From positions 1 through 17,171 of the forward strand of contig CALSCQ010002397.1 in assembly GCA_943704525.1 (NCBI GenBank): a stretch of 17,171 nucleotides of DNA, written 5' to 3'. The stretch comes from Pigoraptor vietnamica (Eukaryota; Opisthokonta; Filasterea). The first letter of the stretch is position 1; each line of letters begins with the position of its first letter. The position numbers and the translations under genes were made by a program. Below are positions 1 through 10,080 of this stretch, in pieces. The notes below the pieces were generated by a model, which worked only from the letters and a program-made list of their open reading frames with translations, ran no database searches and was not told the origin of the DNA.

Positions 1-258
1 CCCCAACTCCTTCTCCAATGCCACCTTCGCAAACACAATCTAGTCAATTGCTTTGGCGGTGCAGAAGACAGCCGCGTCGGTTGATCACAGAGTGTGGGAA
101 CAAAACAAACGGCGCACCTTAAACGACGCCGGTTCGCCCGACTCAAAGTGCTTTCGACAAATGACGACGCCGTCCTTTGGGTCGTGGTTCCGCCAGTCGC
201 TCCCTTGCGCTGTCTGGACGAGGCGCTCCCACGCCTAAACAGGCGTGTGCATGTCAGA

Positions 259-558
259 CTAAGCCAAATGCAGAAATTCGTCGGAAGACGACACATCGAG
301 TGGGGAAGCAGTAAGGTGCGGCGGCGTGCGTCCAAACAAGTGCACGCAGCAAGACCACACACCTTCAGTCGCCAAGTGGGGTCTGCCACAACAATCGCCG
401 TTGGTGCGATAGTTTTCGAAAGCTGTGCGGGAAACAGACACGACATAAGCACACACCAAAAGGCAATCCATTGGCATGCCAAGCCTAAACGAGCAGCACT
501 GACGAGCGAGAACCAAAAGGAGTAGAATTACGACGCGCAAATCCCAGACGAGCGTCAT
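259..558 (-). CDS. Possible small hydrophobic, Cys-rich ORF (99 aa)
   Basis: An ATG-initiated frame of 99 codons begins inside the last codons of the PH gene (ATGA overlap). The ATG context is AAAATGA. Residues 8-17 are strongly hydrophobic (RVVILLLLVL), like a signal peptide or membrane segment, followed by several Cys residues. It could be a small secreted protein, an alternative C-terminus of the PH gene reached through a different splice (a phase-1 donor would be needed), or chance. I recognise no family. Otherwise 1-554 holds only CA/GC-rich sequence in which I see nothing. Confidence 0.15.
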   Translation of the reverse strand: MTLVWDLRVVILLLLVLARQCCSFRLGMPMDCLLVCAYVVSVSRTAFENYRTNGDCCGRPHLATEGVWSCCVHLFGRTPPHLTASPLDVSSSDEFLHLA

Positions 559-2268
559 TTTGCGCGCAACACCTGCGCCACAGCGCAGCAGAGAAAGCGA
601 GCACGGGCACAAATTCGGTAACAGCGGCCCACAGCAAAGACAGGTAAACAAAACATGGACATATGTCCCAAGCCGCGCACCTCCGGGGCAGATTTCCGGT
701 AGTGGCTCTGCGCGCGCTGTCGGCTCTTGCGACCGGAGGGGGACTGCTGCGGCACAGGCGCACGACCCATGAGCGCAGCCTGAAAGCAATCGATCCACCG
801 CTGCTTGACCTCGTCGGATTCTGCGCCGGGACCGCGGTGAGAGGGGGATACAGCACTGGTGCTCTCACGTGATGCGTTACATGCGTTGACGAGCGTGTGT
901 TTCAGAGGATGAGGCTCTGCGCCTCCGACATACAGTGAATCCAAGTAGCCGCGGCAGGACGCCACAGCGGCCACCCACCGACGCTCAGTGTGTACGACCG
1001 ACCGCCCGCCGTGGTCAATAGGGGCCCCACCATGAAACAGAACGGCTTTTTGCGCAGCTTCGACACGTCTTCGGTGTCGCGCGCGCAATAGCTGCCGTCG
1101 ATGCGGACGGAATGCGCGGGCTCCTTGTCTGTTCTGCTCAAGCGACGACACCAACGCACGCACACATTAGCACGAGGCACACGCGCAGAAACGCACACAC
1201 ACAGCCCGCTCCTTGTCCGTTCTGCTCAAGCGACGACAACGCACGCACACATTAGCACGAGGCACACGCCCGCAGATATTCACCCGCGGAACGTCCCTCA
1301 ACATAAACGCACCGCACTGACTCACAGTGCCAAGTGCACCCAGAGAAGCACAAAACCCACTTTTGCCGATAGTACGTAAACAGGAGCTCTCCATCCACGC
1401 GCTCGAGCACAAACCACCGCTTGCTCCACATGAACCCCCGGAAAACGGCGCCGCCGCTCTCCTTCTCCGCCCTGGAGCAACGGCCGCCGGTGCGGTCTCA
1501 GCATTACGTTGACGCTTGCAATTGAGGTGCCAACTGCATTCGACGCAAAAATTCGACACGCCATATCCCCACAGTGCACACTGGCCCTCACTCGCACGCC
1601 GTGTCCCTTTCTCTCTCATACACCCAGGCGTTGCAAAACTCCCAACACATTAGCCCACACTGTCACTCGCACACGATGCCATGTCGTTGTGGGCCACACG
1701 TACAACCAAGGGCACACCCTGTCATCCGTAGCATTTGTCACACAGTCGTCACGACGACTCACCATCCGCTCATAAGCACAGCGTCCGGCAGTGGCACGAC
1801 CGCTGCACTCGACCGCCGTCGCACGGAGCCCACACTCGCCGAAGAATTGGCCAGCGCGTCCACTGCGGCCGCATTTGCCGGCGCTGCGTTCGTGGCATCG
1901 CCTGCCCCTTCTTCGCCTCCCAAGGGCTCGTCAAGCGTCTCCTGAAGGACAAATGTGTGCGGAAGGCGATGGATTGTAGTGGCTGACCTGACTCACATTC
2001 TACAGACAGCACCAGTGTACACCCTCGCCGATGCGAAGGCGCAAAACGCACTTTCCCGCCCTCTCTGAAGAAAACAGACAAGCAAGAGTCCCACTGTCGA
2101 GACGCAGAGCACCACACACACGCAGGCACACCCCCTACTGAGAGACGCGCGCAGACGCACCAGCACATCCCCAAGACTGTCCGCCACGCTCTCGGTGTCG
2201 GAATTGTCCCCTGCGGAACCGTGCTCCCCATCCCCTTGCGCGTCCATGTGCTCCGTAACAGCGTCCAT
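555..2268 (-). CDS. PH-domain protein, spliced (5-6 exons)
   Basis: Proposed exons (- strand): 2268-2161, 1941-1763, 1471-1361, 1133-979, 820-555. All introns are GT-AG, donors GTGCGT, GTGAGT, GTGGGT, GTGGGT, and the phases match (0, 2, 2, 1), giving 272 residues. The spliced protein has an acidic Ser/Asp-rich N-terminus (1-95), then a pleckstrin homology fold across four exons, about 94-202: SGW start, WSKRWFVLE (111-119) as strands b1-b2, LLFTYYRQK as b3, RSYTLSVES, and the C-terminal helix QRWIDCFQAAL with the family's invariant Trp (193). The PH motif is rebuilt only when the exons are joined, which strongly supports the model. PH domains usually bind phosphoinositides or proteins at membranes; a full K-Xn-(K/R)-X-R signature is not clear here. 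The C-terminus is uncertain: a further GT-AG intron 680-573 (phase 0, pyrimidine-rich) would give a short last exon, 572-555. The start ATG at 2268 lies in a 21-bp tandem repeat; an upstream exon is possible. Confidence 0.8.
1120..1269. repeat. Direct duplication of a 3' splice-site region in the PH gene
   Basis: Two near-identical copies, 1120-1184 and 1208-1269, are offset by 88 nt; they differ by one substitution and a few deleted bases near the middle. The copy at 1120 holds the proposed acceptor (CTTGAGCAG, exon starting at 1133). The other copy lies inside the intron (1360-1134) and carries the same acceptor. Use of the upstream acceptor would add 88 nt and break the frame. Confidence 0.85.
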
Positions 2269-2281
2269 GTGCTCCGTAACA
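2240..2281. repeat. 21-bp tandem duplication in the PH gene first exon
   Basis: Two perfect copies of a 21-bp unit (2240-2260, 2261-2281) are followed by a 7-bp partial copy. Read on the - strand it encodes the heptapeptide DAVTEHM twice, in frame. It includes the proposed start codon. Confidence 0.9.
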
Positions 2282-2534
2282 GCGTCCAGCGCAATGACAC
2301 GCGCGCTTTGAGGCTGCACCGCGACTTCTCGCGACGTGCGAGGGATCTTCGCCTTTCGGAGGGTGCCGTGTCAATTTAGGCACAGCTTATTCTCGACCAG
2401 ACTGGTGCGTGTTACTCTCACAACCGACCGTAACAGCCGGCGAGTTAACATGGGAAGGTTTCGGTTTTTTGCACTGAGATCGGTGTGTGTTGCTTGTGTG
2501 TGCTTGCATGTCTCGACGAGGCTCACACAACAAC
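2269..2534. promoter_or_regulatory. Divergent intergenic region
   Basis: This short region separates the PH gene (-) from the F-box/LRR gene (+), so it probably holds both promoters. I see no convincing TATA box. A pyrimidine-rich stretch runs from 2373 to 2410. The role is inferred from gene orientation only. Confidence 0.3.
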
Positions 2535-3784
2535 ATGGACGCCCACGCTCCTCTCACTTCCCGACGAGCTCTTCGTGTCCCACATTGCGCCGTATCTCGC
2601 GAAAGATGCCTCCCACATACGCGCGCTCGCACACACGCGCGGGCCGCATGCTCGGGACGCTCCGCCACGAACGCCTTTACAGTCTCAAGTTTCGCGAGGC
2701 GCAGCGGTTCTATTCCAACGGCGCGTTCCGCGAACTTGCTGCGTCGACCCTCACGCGCCAGCGGACTGTGCTGACACACGTCATGTAGCGACAATGCCAG
2801 TCGCGAACGTGTCGTTGCTGGGCGGCCTCCACACCCTCAACCTCCATGCCGGCTGACGTGCGCGCGTTTGGCGGCGTCCACGCTTTCAACCTCAGCTAAT
2901 CGGTGCTTCTCTGACGGACATATCGGCGCTCGGTTGTACTGCGCTCTACCTTGCGGGCTGTGAGCGACTGTCGCCGGGACGTTTCTGCCCTTTGCAGTGG
3001 CCATGGCACCGGCCACGCTCTCGATCTCACTGCGCAGCACGAGACTTTCGGACGTCTCCGCGCTCGGCGGAGTGTGCGCACTGAGTCTCTCCATTGGTAC
3101 ACTGGTGTCCGATGTCTCCGCGCTCCGTCGCGTCAACTCGCGCGACCTCAGCTCGTGCTACTTTGTTAGGGACGTTGGCGTTGGGAGGAGTGCACATGCT
3201 CAAGTTGAACCGTTGCTCTCAAGTAACGGACGTCTCTGCGCTGGTGGCGTCCACACGCTCTACCTTGGGTGACCGTCAGAGATAGATAAGTTCGATTATG
3301 AACCTCTCGGCGCTCGCCGGCGTGCACACGCTCGATCTCAACTGTACCACAAGTCACTGACGGACGTGGACGTGACTCAGTGCGTTTCCCGGCGCTTACG
3401 AGCTCAACCTCATGACAGTTACTGCAAGACGCTAAGCGACATTTCGTTCCTCGGCGGCGTCCACGCAGAATCTCAGGGGTTGCGACGAATTGTCGGATGT
3501 CTCTGCGCTCGGTCACGTCCACTCGCTCAACAACCTCTCCGGGTGTACTCGTGTGTCCCACGTGTCTGCGCTCGGTAGTGTCCACACGCTCAGCCTCCGG
3601 CTGGGTGCGTGTTGTTTCGGCAGTCTCTGGGCCGGTAGGGGTCCACATACTTGACCTTAGCAAGTATAATGTGTCGGACGTTTCCGCGCTCGGCAGCGTC
3701 CATACGCTCCAGCTGACTCTTGCGGGCGTTTCAGCGCTCGGTGGCGTCCACGCGCTTAACCTCAGCGCTTGCGTGATTGAATGA
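2535..3784 (+). pseudogene. F-box / leucine-rich-repeat gene, multiply frameshifted
   Basis: No single frame spans it. An F-box-like start (LPDELFVSHIAPYLAKDAS, near 2560-2615) passes by an apparent one-base gain in GGG near 2641 into MLGTLRHERLYSLKFREA, and then by a one-base loss near 2790 into an LRR array. About 15 units of the form DVSALGGVHTLNLS, spaced roughly 60-75 nt, run to the stop at 3782-3784. They are spread over all three frames, with internal stops and indels; examples are near 2811, 2856, 3050, 3104, 3225, 3305, 3440, 3500, 3560, 3670 and 3727. F-box proteins link targets, often bound through LRRs, to SCF ubiquitin ligases. Such arrays occur in protists and in giant viruses of amoebae. 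The best ATG is at 2535, and a homopolymer change (CCC) is needed to reach the F-box frame. I read it as a decayed gene; local sequence error is the alternative. Confidence 0.65.
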
Positions 3785-3995
3785 AGGGTTCCTGGCGTGG
3801 TGGGAGAGGGTCAGCGGCATTGTGTTCGTGCGCAAACTCTTTCAAATTGCAGCATCAATGCACTGACACCATTTTGAATTTGGGTACTGGAAGGAAGTGC
3901 TTCATGAACCACATTATCAGGAGTGCTTCGTTGACATGGAAGTCATTTTCATTAGCGCCAGTCTTCCAACGACTGCTCCTGCGCCCATCAGTGCC
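3785..3995. other. Convergent intergenic spacer
   Basis: This spacer lies between the stop of the F-box/LRR gene (+) and the stop of the ankyrin gene (-). It is more AT-rich than the coding flanks. No gene or clear terminator was seen. Confidence 0.4.
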
Positions 3996-6906
3996 TCACT
4001 GCCCTGCCGTCGCGGCCGGGCGCTTGCCCGCACCCTTTCGCTTAGTCAGCCGCACGACGGATCGGCTCGCCAACGCACTCGGTGGCGTGGGCGAGGCCTC
4101 GTCGAACGCTCGCGCCGCAACGAGTGAGGCGGCCTGCGCCAGCGACAACACGTGGCACGCATTCTGCCCACTCAGCGCGAGCTCCTGGTACGGATTCGCT
4201 TTACATGCAAGCGACACCATCGCGACACCGCTCTCCATGAGGCCGATCGCGCGATCAACCTTGCCGTTGCGACACGCCGTGATAAGGTGAAGATGAGGTG
4301 TCCAGATGCCGTGGACGTCGTCGCGCCGAAACAGCGAACGGGCCGCGTCATCTTCGAGGAACGCACGAACGACCTCGCACTTGCGCAGCCTCGCAGAATC
4401 CAGCGGCGTTTGACCGTGCACGTCGAGAGCACCCGTGTCTGCGCACGCCTCCCACAGTGCGCTGGCAACCGCGAGCGAGCAGCAGAGGTGCAACGGCGTC
4501 CGACCAAGTGCGTCGCGCGCATCCACGGCTGCCCCGCGACGGACCAGCGCCTCCACCACGCGATCGGCCGTCTGTAACGACAAATCACGGCGCATGCACA
4601 GAGCGAGGGCGAGCAGGGGCGTGCGGCCCGCGCTGTCAGTAGCTTTAGCGTCGGACCCGGCCTTCAGGCACACGAGGATGTCGTCGGCGTCCCCTCTGTA
4701 GCAGGCACCGTGCAACACAGTGATGCCCTGTGCGTCAGACGCGACGGGAAGTGAGGCATCCACCCCTGCCGCCAACCAGTACTGCAGAGTACCAGCGCGC
4801 ACCACATAGAACAAGGCGTTGCGTCCCGCCCCGTCGAGAGTGCGCATGTCGACGCCATGGTCGCGTAGCAGCCAGATGCAGCGACGTATGTGCTTCAAAA
4901 CTTTCACGGCGAGATTCCGATCCGCCATCAGTCTTCGCAGGAACGCGTGTCGCATTGTATCCGCTGGAGCATCCACATCTCCATACACGTCACGCAAGAC
5001 GTCCTCGCACTCAGAACGGTGGCGCGGAAAGAAGGTCCTGTTCCGAGCGAGAGCGTGGAGAGCGGTGGAGCCGTTCGTCGCCGTCGCAGCTGCGTCTGCA
5101 CCCCACGCGACGAGGGCCGCGATGACGTCCCGCACGTTCTCTCCGTACAGGTGTTGGCAGGCGATATGGAGCGCCGTAAAGCCCTCGCGAGATTTGGCGC
5201 TCAAGCACGGGACTGTAAGTACTCCATTCACCTTGAGGGATCGCAACATTCTGATCCTATATATACAGTTACAAACATCACGCACGCACGCACGCACACG
5301 CCCACTCAATCACACACACCCACACCACACGCTTGTACTGCACTCTGCTTGCACGACAATCACACCGCTCACAGAGAGAAGGTTGAGGTCAATCACCCAC
5401 CATTCTTGGGCGAGATCCTCAAAGATTACTCTGACATTCGGGTCCGCGCCGTGCTTCACGAGCATGCTCACAGCGTCGGCATGCCCACCAGGCAAAGTGC
5501 AATGCCTTCATCGCGTTCCTCTTGTGCCGTCTCGTATCGCTCGACGAGTCCCGCGATCACATCGACCGCACCGGACTTGCATGCACGTAGAAGAAGGCGC
5601 GCGGCATCGGGCTCGGACAGAGGCTGAGTAAAGCGGTGACGAACGGCATCCGCGACGATCGAATGGCTCTTCCACGTCGCTATACGAAGCACGTCTGCAC
5701 CGTGCGCGAGCAGCCGCTTTGACACCTTCGGGCTGGTGCACACGGAAAGCGGCAGCACGCCCTGCCCATTCGCGCGGGCCCCTTGGTGGAGGAGGACGTG
5801 CGCCGCGCTCCACTGCCGCGAGGAGACAGCGACGCTCAACGGCGTGACGCGGCGGTTGTAAGGCGTGTTCACATCGTGGCCGGCGGCAAGAAGCGTGTGC
5901 ATGACCCCACGTGACCGCGCCGGGCGGCCGTGTGGAGCGGCGACTCGATCGTGGTCTCCGGCAAACCAAGTAGGCCCTTTACGTTGCACTGGTGGTTCAC
6001 ATCGGCGCCCTTCTCGAGGAAAGCTCGACGAGTTCGACGTCACCGTTTGCGACGGCCACGTGGAGCGCGCACGACCTGCTAACGTCTCCAAAGCAGAACG
6101 TCGTCTCCGCGGGCATGTGTGCGACGAGCAGCTTCGCGACCGCCTTGTGTGACCCATGCAGCGCCCGCATGAGCGGTGTGTTCGGCAAACGCATCCACTC
6201 GAGGCGAAAACCGCCGTGAAGCATAGTCGATACAAATTGCAGATCGCCGTACGTCGCCGCATACAAAAGCGCCGCCTAACGAGCGCAATAACAGCAATAA
6301 GCAAGGGCCATAATTAATTGCCCACCAGCCATGGCGCATGCTATGCCTAGTAACAGAACGAACGCCCATTGAGAGTACACTGTACTTTACCGGAGCGATG
6401 GGCTCGGGGGGAGGATTTGCCACCTGGGGATACTTCTACAACAGGGCCCGCGTGCGTCAGCGAAGAACGAAAAAAGTGGGAAGACTATGCAGGAAAACCT
6501 GCAAGATGCACGGCCGCACATCCTGACCGGCTCGAACAACGGACACTGACATATGCATAAAATGCACGCAAGCACGCACGCCGACATGCATGCGCACAGA
6601 TCCATGCAATCCCATCCTACCACACACAACCGTTCATATATATATATAAAGCCTGCAAGCCTGCAACAGTTGCTACCCACGATCGCCGGCTGTCGTGACG
6701 TGCTCTCTTCGAAGCGCAACGTCACTCCCGCGGCCATCGCGCTCTTCAACGACTCGTACGCAGCCTTTTCCTTCGTCTCCTCGTAAGACTTGTACAGCCC
6801 AAGAGGGAGCGAAACGGGCGCCTCCGCATCGGCGTCGCCATCATTAACACGGACGCGCGCGCGGTGCGGCGGATCCACCCGTGCGAATGGCACAGGTGGA
6901 TGCCAT
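3996..6906 (-). pseudogene. Ankyrin-repeat protein gene, 3 exons, frameshifted in exons 1 and 2
   Basis: Proposed exon 1 is 6906-6681 (ATG in AAAATGG context, N-terminus MAST). Intron 6680-6276 has donor GTGGGT and acceptor GTTAG, phase 0, giving QPAI joined to AALLYAATYGDLQF. Exon 2 runs from 6275 to about 5360. Exon 3 starts at 5212 (acceptor CTTACAG); its 5' partner is ambiguous, a phase-1 donor near 5364 fitting best. Ankyrin repeats fill the protein: CALHVAVANGDVELVE, LLAAGHDVNT, AVSMLVKHGADPNV, then FTALHIACQH, NGSTALHALAR, AGRNALFYVV, GITVLHGACYRGDAD, AGRTPLLALAL and LGRTPLHLCCSL in exon 3, which is open for about 405 codons. Exon 2 has three breaks, each repaired by one missing base in a homopolymer (near 6020-6022, 5905-5908, 5484-5486). 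Exon 1 has one near a CG run (about 6865). Ankyrin proteins act as protein-binding scaffolds; the partner is unknown. Confidence 0.75.
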
Positions 6907-7339
6907 TTTCTATTGCCCCGCGCGGCGCCCAAAAGCCTGCGAAGCCTTCCCTTATCGTTGGCCTTTGTTTTGCCTTGACGGCGGTGTTGTTTGAAGTGCG
7001 TTTCAATGGTGTGTGCGAGGGCGCTGTCGGTGGGAGTGGGTGGTCGTCGGTCCTGCGCGTAACAGTGAAGATGATTTGCGCGGGAAATGCCTGACGTCAC
7101 CGCTTTTTTGGCCTCACTTGCACACAACGCGTCTTAAATCAATGCCTTTTCAGCAGTATAGCCCCATTTCCTTGTCGCACTCGCGGCATCGACGCTTCCC
7201 TCGGTGTCGCACGCGCGCATCGCCGCGCCATTCAAGGCGCACGTGACGTCCTGTCCCTTGACATCCTGTCCCTTGTTAAATAGCACGCTCAGCCTCCTCG
7301 CCGTCGTCAGTTGTTTTGGCCACACCGCCTTCTTCTGTT
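6907..7339. promoter_or_regulatory. Shared upstream region of two ankyrin genes
   Basis: About 430 bp lie between two head-to-head genes whose proteins both begin MAST. The frame upstream of 6906 on the - strand is open but has no ATG. An AT-rich patch (TTGTTAAATAG, near 7272) lies about 65 bp before the + gene. A near-repeat of CTTGACATCCTGTCCCTTG precedes it at 7250-7276. Promoter function is inferred. Confidence 0.3.
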
Positions 7340-9618
7340 ATGGCGTCTACAGCGGGTGCGACGACGGGCGACTGGCATCTCGAAGATTTCTCGCCGCTCC
7401 TCGACCTCCTCTCGCCCGAGGTGCTCTTTCATCTCGTCAGGGTGGGCCGCTTCACGCTCACGGACATCGGCCACATGCGCGCGACGTGCAAGACGCTGCG
7501 CGGATTTTTGGACCGGTTTCGCGACGTCGTCGACGGGTGCGTCGTGGGCGATCGCTCCAAGTACCGCCCCTATCGCCACTGGGACATTTACGAGGCGGCG
7601 CTCAACGGGCACTTGGAGCTGGTCGAGCTGCTCCACGAGGATGAGGTCAAGCGGGGGCGCGTGTCGTACTGTCGCAACACACGCGACGAGTCCCGTTACG
7701 GTTACGAGTACGATTATCCGATGGATGGCGTGTACGGCAATTGGGACGTGTACGTGTTCATCATGTGCAACCGCATCCACGATGTGACGCCGCACGCTGA
7801 TATAATCCTGCCGTGCCGAACAAGGTTGGCCACCCTTCACGCGCGCACGTGCTCGCTCTTCTCTAGGGCGCGCCGGCGTGCCTTCAGCATTACGCCGCGA
7901 TTGACGGTGCCATCCTTCGCGAAGAAATGGACCTCATCGTGCGGCTGCTCCCTCTCCTCTCTCACTGCCCCTCCGAGTTGGATCAGACTCACCTTCACAA
8001 CTCGTTCTATCTGCCTGTCGTGTGCGGCTGCAGCAATTACGCGGCCGTGATCGAGGCCATATACGCCGAGTGTCGTCGTAGGCACGAGGCCTCAGCGGAC
8101 GACGCGCTTGTGAGCTTCGCGGAACAGGCGGACGACGCGCGCTTTGCCGATCTGCTCAATCTCGTCACAGCGCGCACGCAAGCGTCCGATCACAGGGACA
8201 ATGCCGCGACGGCGAGTTGTGCCACTTTCAGTGCGGATCTTGCTGCACGACTGCGCGCGCTCGGCGTGAAGCGGGCGGAGGCTGCCGAGGTCGCCGAGCG
8301 CGCCGCCGAGGTCACCAAGCGCGCCGCCGAGGTTACCAAGCGTGCGGCCGAGGTTACCGAGCGCGGACGCGAGATTCTTGTCCACCTCCTGCTGCGCGGC
8401 GAGCACGCGGCGGCCAGAGAGGTGGCTGCATGCATGGGACGGGCCGACTTGTCGTCGGTGGTCTATGTCCTTTGGGACCTCCGCGCGCTTGCGGCGCTCG
8501 AGTGGATGCGTTCCGAGGGGCATTTTGGTGAACTGAATTTGAGCGCATGTGCGGGTCGGACGAACTCCTTGTGAAGAACATGCGACCTCTTTCTCCCGAG
8601 TTCGTTGACTTTGCGTGGCAGTTCGCGCAACACCTGCCGCAAAAGGAGGCGGACGGCATCGCGGAAATGTGGCTGTGCCGCGCCATATCGGCCGGCGACG
8701 TGGCTCTCCTGCGCCGCCTGTGCGGTCGTCTCGATGTTGTCGGCATTCTGTCGCGCGTGTGGGAGAGACGTAATAATACGCTTTCAAGAAGACTATTGGG
8801 GACGCCGCGTGCGCCGGGCACTCTGCCGTTGTGTCGTACATGATCGACGTGAATGCACGCGTCGCGACGGTGATGGATTCGGAGGCGGCGAGGCGGCCTG
8901 AAGCCTTTGACGCGCGGAAGAGGCCGTTTAATCTGACGCGTGTGCTGGACGAGGCCGTGAGTGGGGGTCACGTCCGTTTGGCGCACATGATCGACCGTCG
9001 CGTGCCCGGCTTGTTCGCGTCGCTGTCGGCAGCGTGCACGTCGCGGCGATGGGAGCTGTTCCGCTTTGTGCTTGGGCGCCTCACCCCCTCCGAGCGCGAA
9101 GAGGAATGCGGCCACGCGCTCGTGGTCGCGTTGCACAAGGGCTGGGTCGAATTTATGCGGTGGATCGAAGAAAACGAACCACGCGCTTTTGAGCGATGCG
9201 TCCGCGGCGACGAGTGGTGGATGTATTGGCACGGCATGGCAACCGCGAGCTCGTATGGTGCGATATTCTGGACAACTTTCCGCGGTTTCGCGAGTTTAAC
9301 ATCCGGTACGCGACCACGTACGATATCTTCGCGCTCGAGGCGCGCCTCGGCGCCACGTTTGTTTGTCGTCCGCTCGACATGAAGCGCCTGTGCCATGCCA
9401 GCGCTCGCGGGGCCCTCCAGGCGGCGATCGACTTTCGCATTCCCATCGTGCGTGTGACGGACGAGTTTGCGGAAGGACTGGAGGAGGGCAATCCCGCGTT
9501 GGGACGGTGGCTCAAAGAGCGGCTGCGGTCGGGGGCGTTCGTGTGCGCGTCAGAGTCCGAAGTGGCTCTGCCTGAGGACGAAAGTTGGGAAATGATCTTC
9601 CCGCATGCTCCGGTGTGA
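7340..9618 (+). pseudogene. F-box / ankyrin-like protein gene with one likely intron, three frameshifts
   Basis: The ATG is at 7340 (MASTAGATTG). The F-box-like segment LLSPEVLFHLVRVGRF ... MRATCKTLRGFLD covers about residues 23-56. Ankyrin-like units follow: WDIYEAALNGHLELVELL, LQHYAAIDGAILREEMDLIV, CAGHSAVVSYMID, LDEAVSGGHVRLAHMID. A GT-AG intron 7784-7866 (acceptor CTCTTCTCTAG) joins codon 148 in phase 0 to GAPACLQHY and removes the only in-frame TAG. Past it, three breaks at 8536-8540 (AATTT), 8781-8784 (CTTT) and 9228-9229 (GG) each need one extra base in a homopolymer, and all shift the same way. The stop is TGA at 9616. A 21-bp tandem repeat encodes RAAEVTK heptads. The restored length is about 730 residues. 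F-box plus ankyrin proteins are adaptors of SCF ubiquitin ligases and are abundant in giant viruses of amoebae. Pseudogene versus sequencing error is unresolved. Confidence 0.75.
8284..8364 (+). repeat. 21-bp tandem repeat, about 4 units
   Basis: Consecutive 21-bp units, slightly diverged, encode heptads of the type RAAEVTK/E inside the F-box/ankyrin gene. The seven-residue period with Ala and Val suggests an expanding coiled-coil linker. Confidence 0.85.
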
Positions 9619-10080
9619 GCCGCGCTGTGTTCGCGGGTGATTACTACAGCAACATGGACATAGGGCTGTTTGATGTGACTGTTTTTGGCTGTTCCATTCA
9701 CATCGCGCAATGCCAAGAGTTAGTTTTGCAAGACGCAAGCCGAGTAGACGGACGCAATTCGCCGGTACGCGGCAGAGCTGTCCAACGCACGCGCACACGA
9801 TGGGGGCGATGTCACATATCCATTCGCCTGCAATTCACGCGTGCGTCGTAGTGTCCACCCAGAACAATACAACCGAGGGATACCTGAGACAATTTTCATT
9901 CGCAAGGTCGCGCTGCACCCTCTCACACGTCAACTAATAGTAAGGAACATCTTGCTATCGTGCCATGCTCACAGACAAACTATGGGTGAGCGAGAGAAAG
10001 CGGTGTCGGATCACTGCTCAACTCAGCCAGTAGACGCGCGGCAAGCGGGCTCCACAGACAAAGTGGCGGTGAGGCAGAAC
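9619..10080. other. Convergent intergenic region, no gene seen
   Basis: This is the 3' flank of both the F-box/ankyrin gene (+) and the kinase gene (-). The frames present are short and lack domain motifs. No RNA gene or repeat was recognised. Confidence 0.4.

Noticed and set aside
1140-1290. Spaced CA-rich repeats as a CRISPR array
   Set aside because: There are only two copies, no regular spacers, and they sit within a eukaryotic intron.
1770-2300. 176-codon open frame on the - strand overlapping the PH gene
   Set aside because: The spliced exons 2268-2161 and 1941-1763 in the other frames are supported by phase and by the PH domain; this frame crosses the introns.
5480-5510. Ankyrin-like MKALHFA in the third frame at the 5484 break
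   Set aside because: One missing G in GGG joins ALCLVG directly to HADAVSMLVKHGADPNV in the two main frames, so MKALHFA is a chance reading.
6630-6655. TATATATATATA as a promoter
   Set aside because: It lies inside the proposed 405-bp intron of the ankyrin gene, and no transcript start fits it.
7311-7787. Alternative frame (158 codons) over the F-box gene
   Set aside because: It is Ser/Arg/Thr-rich with a TTG start and no domain; the overlapping frame has the F-box and ankyrin-like units.
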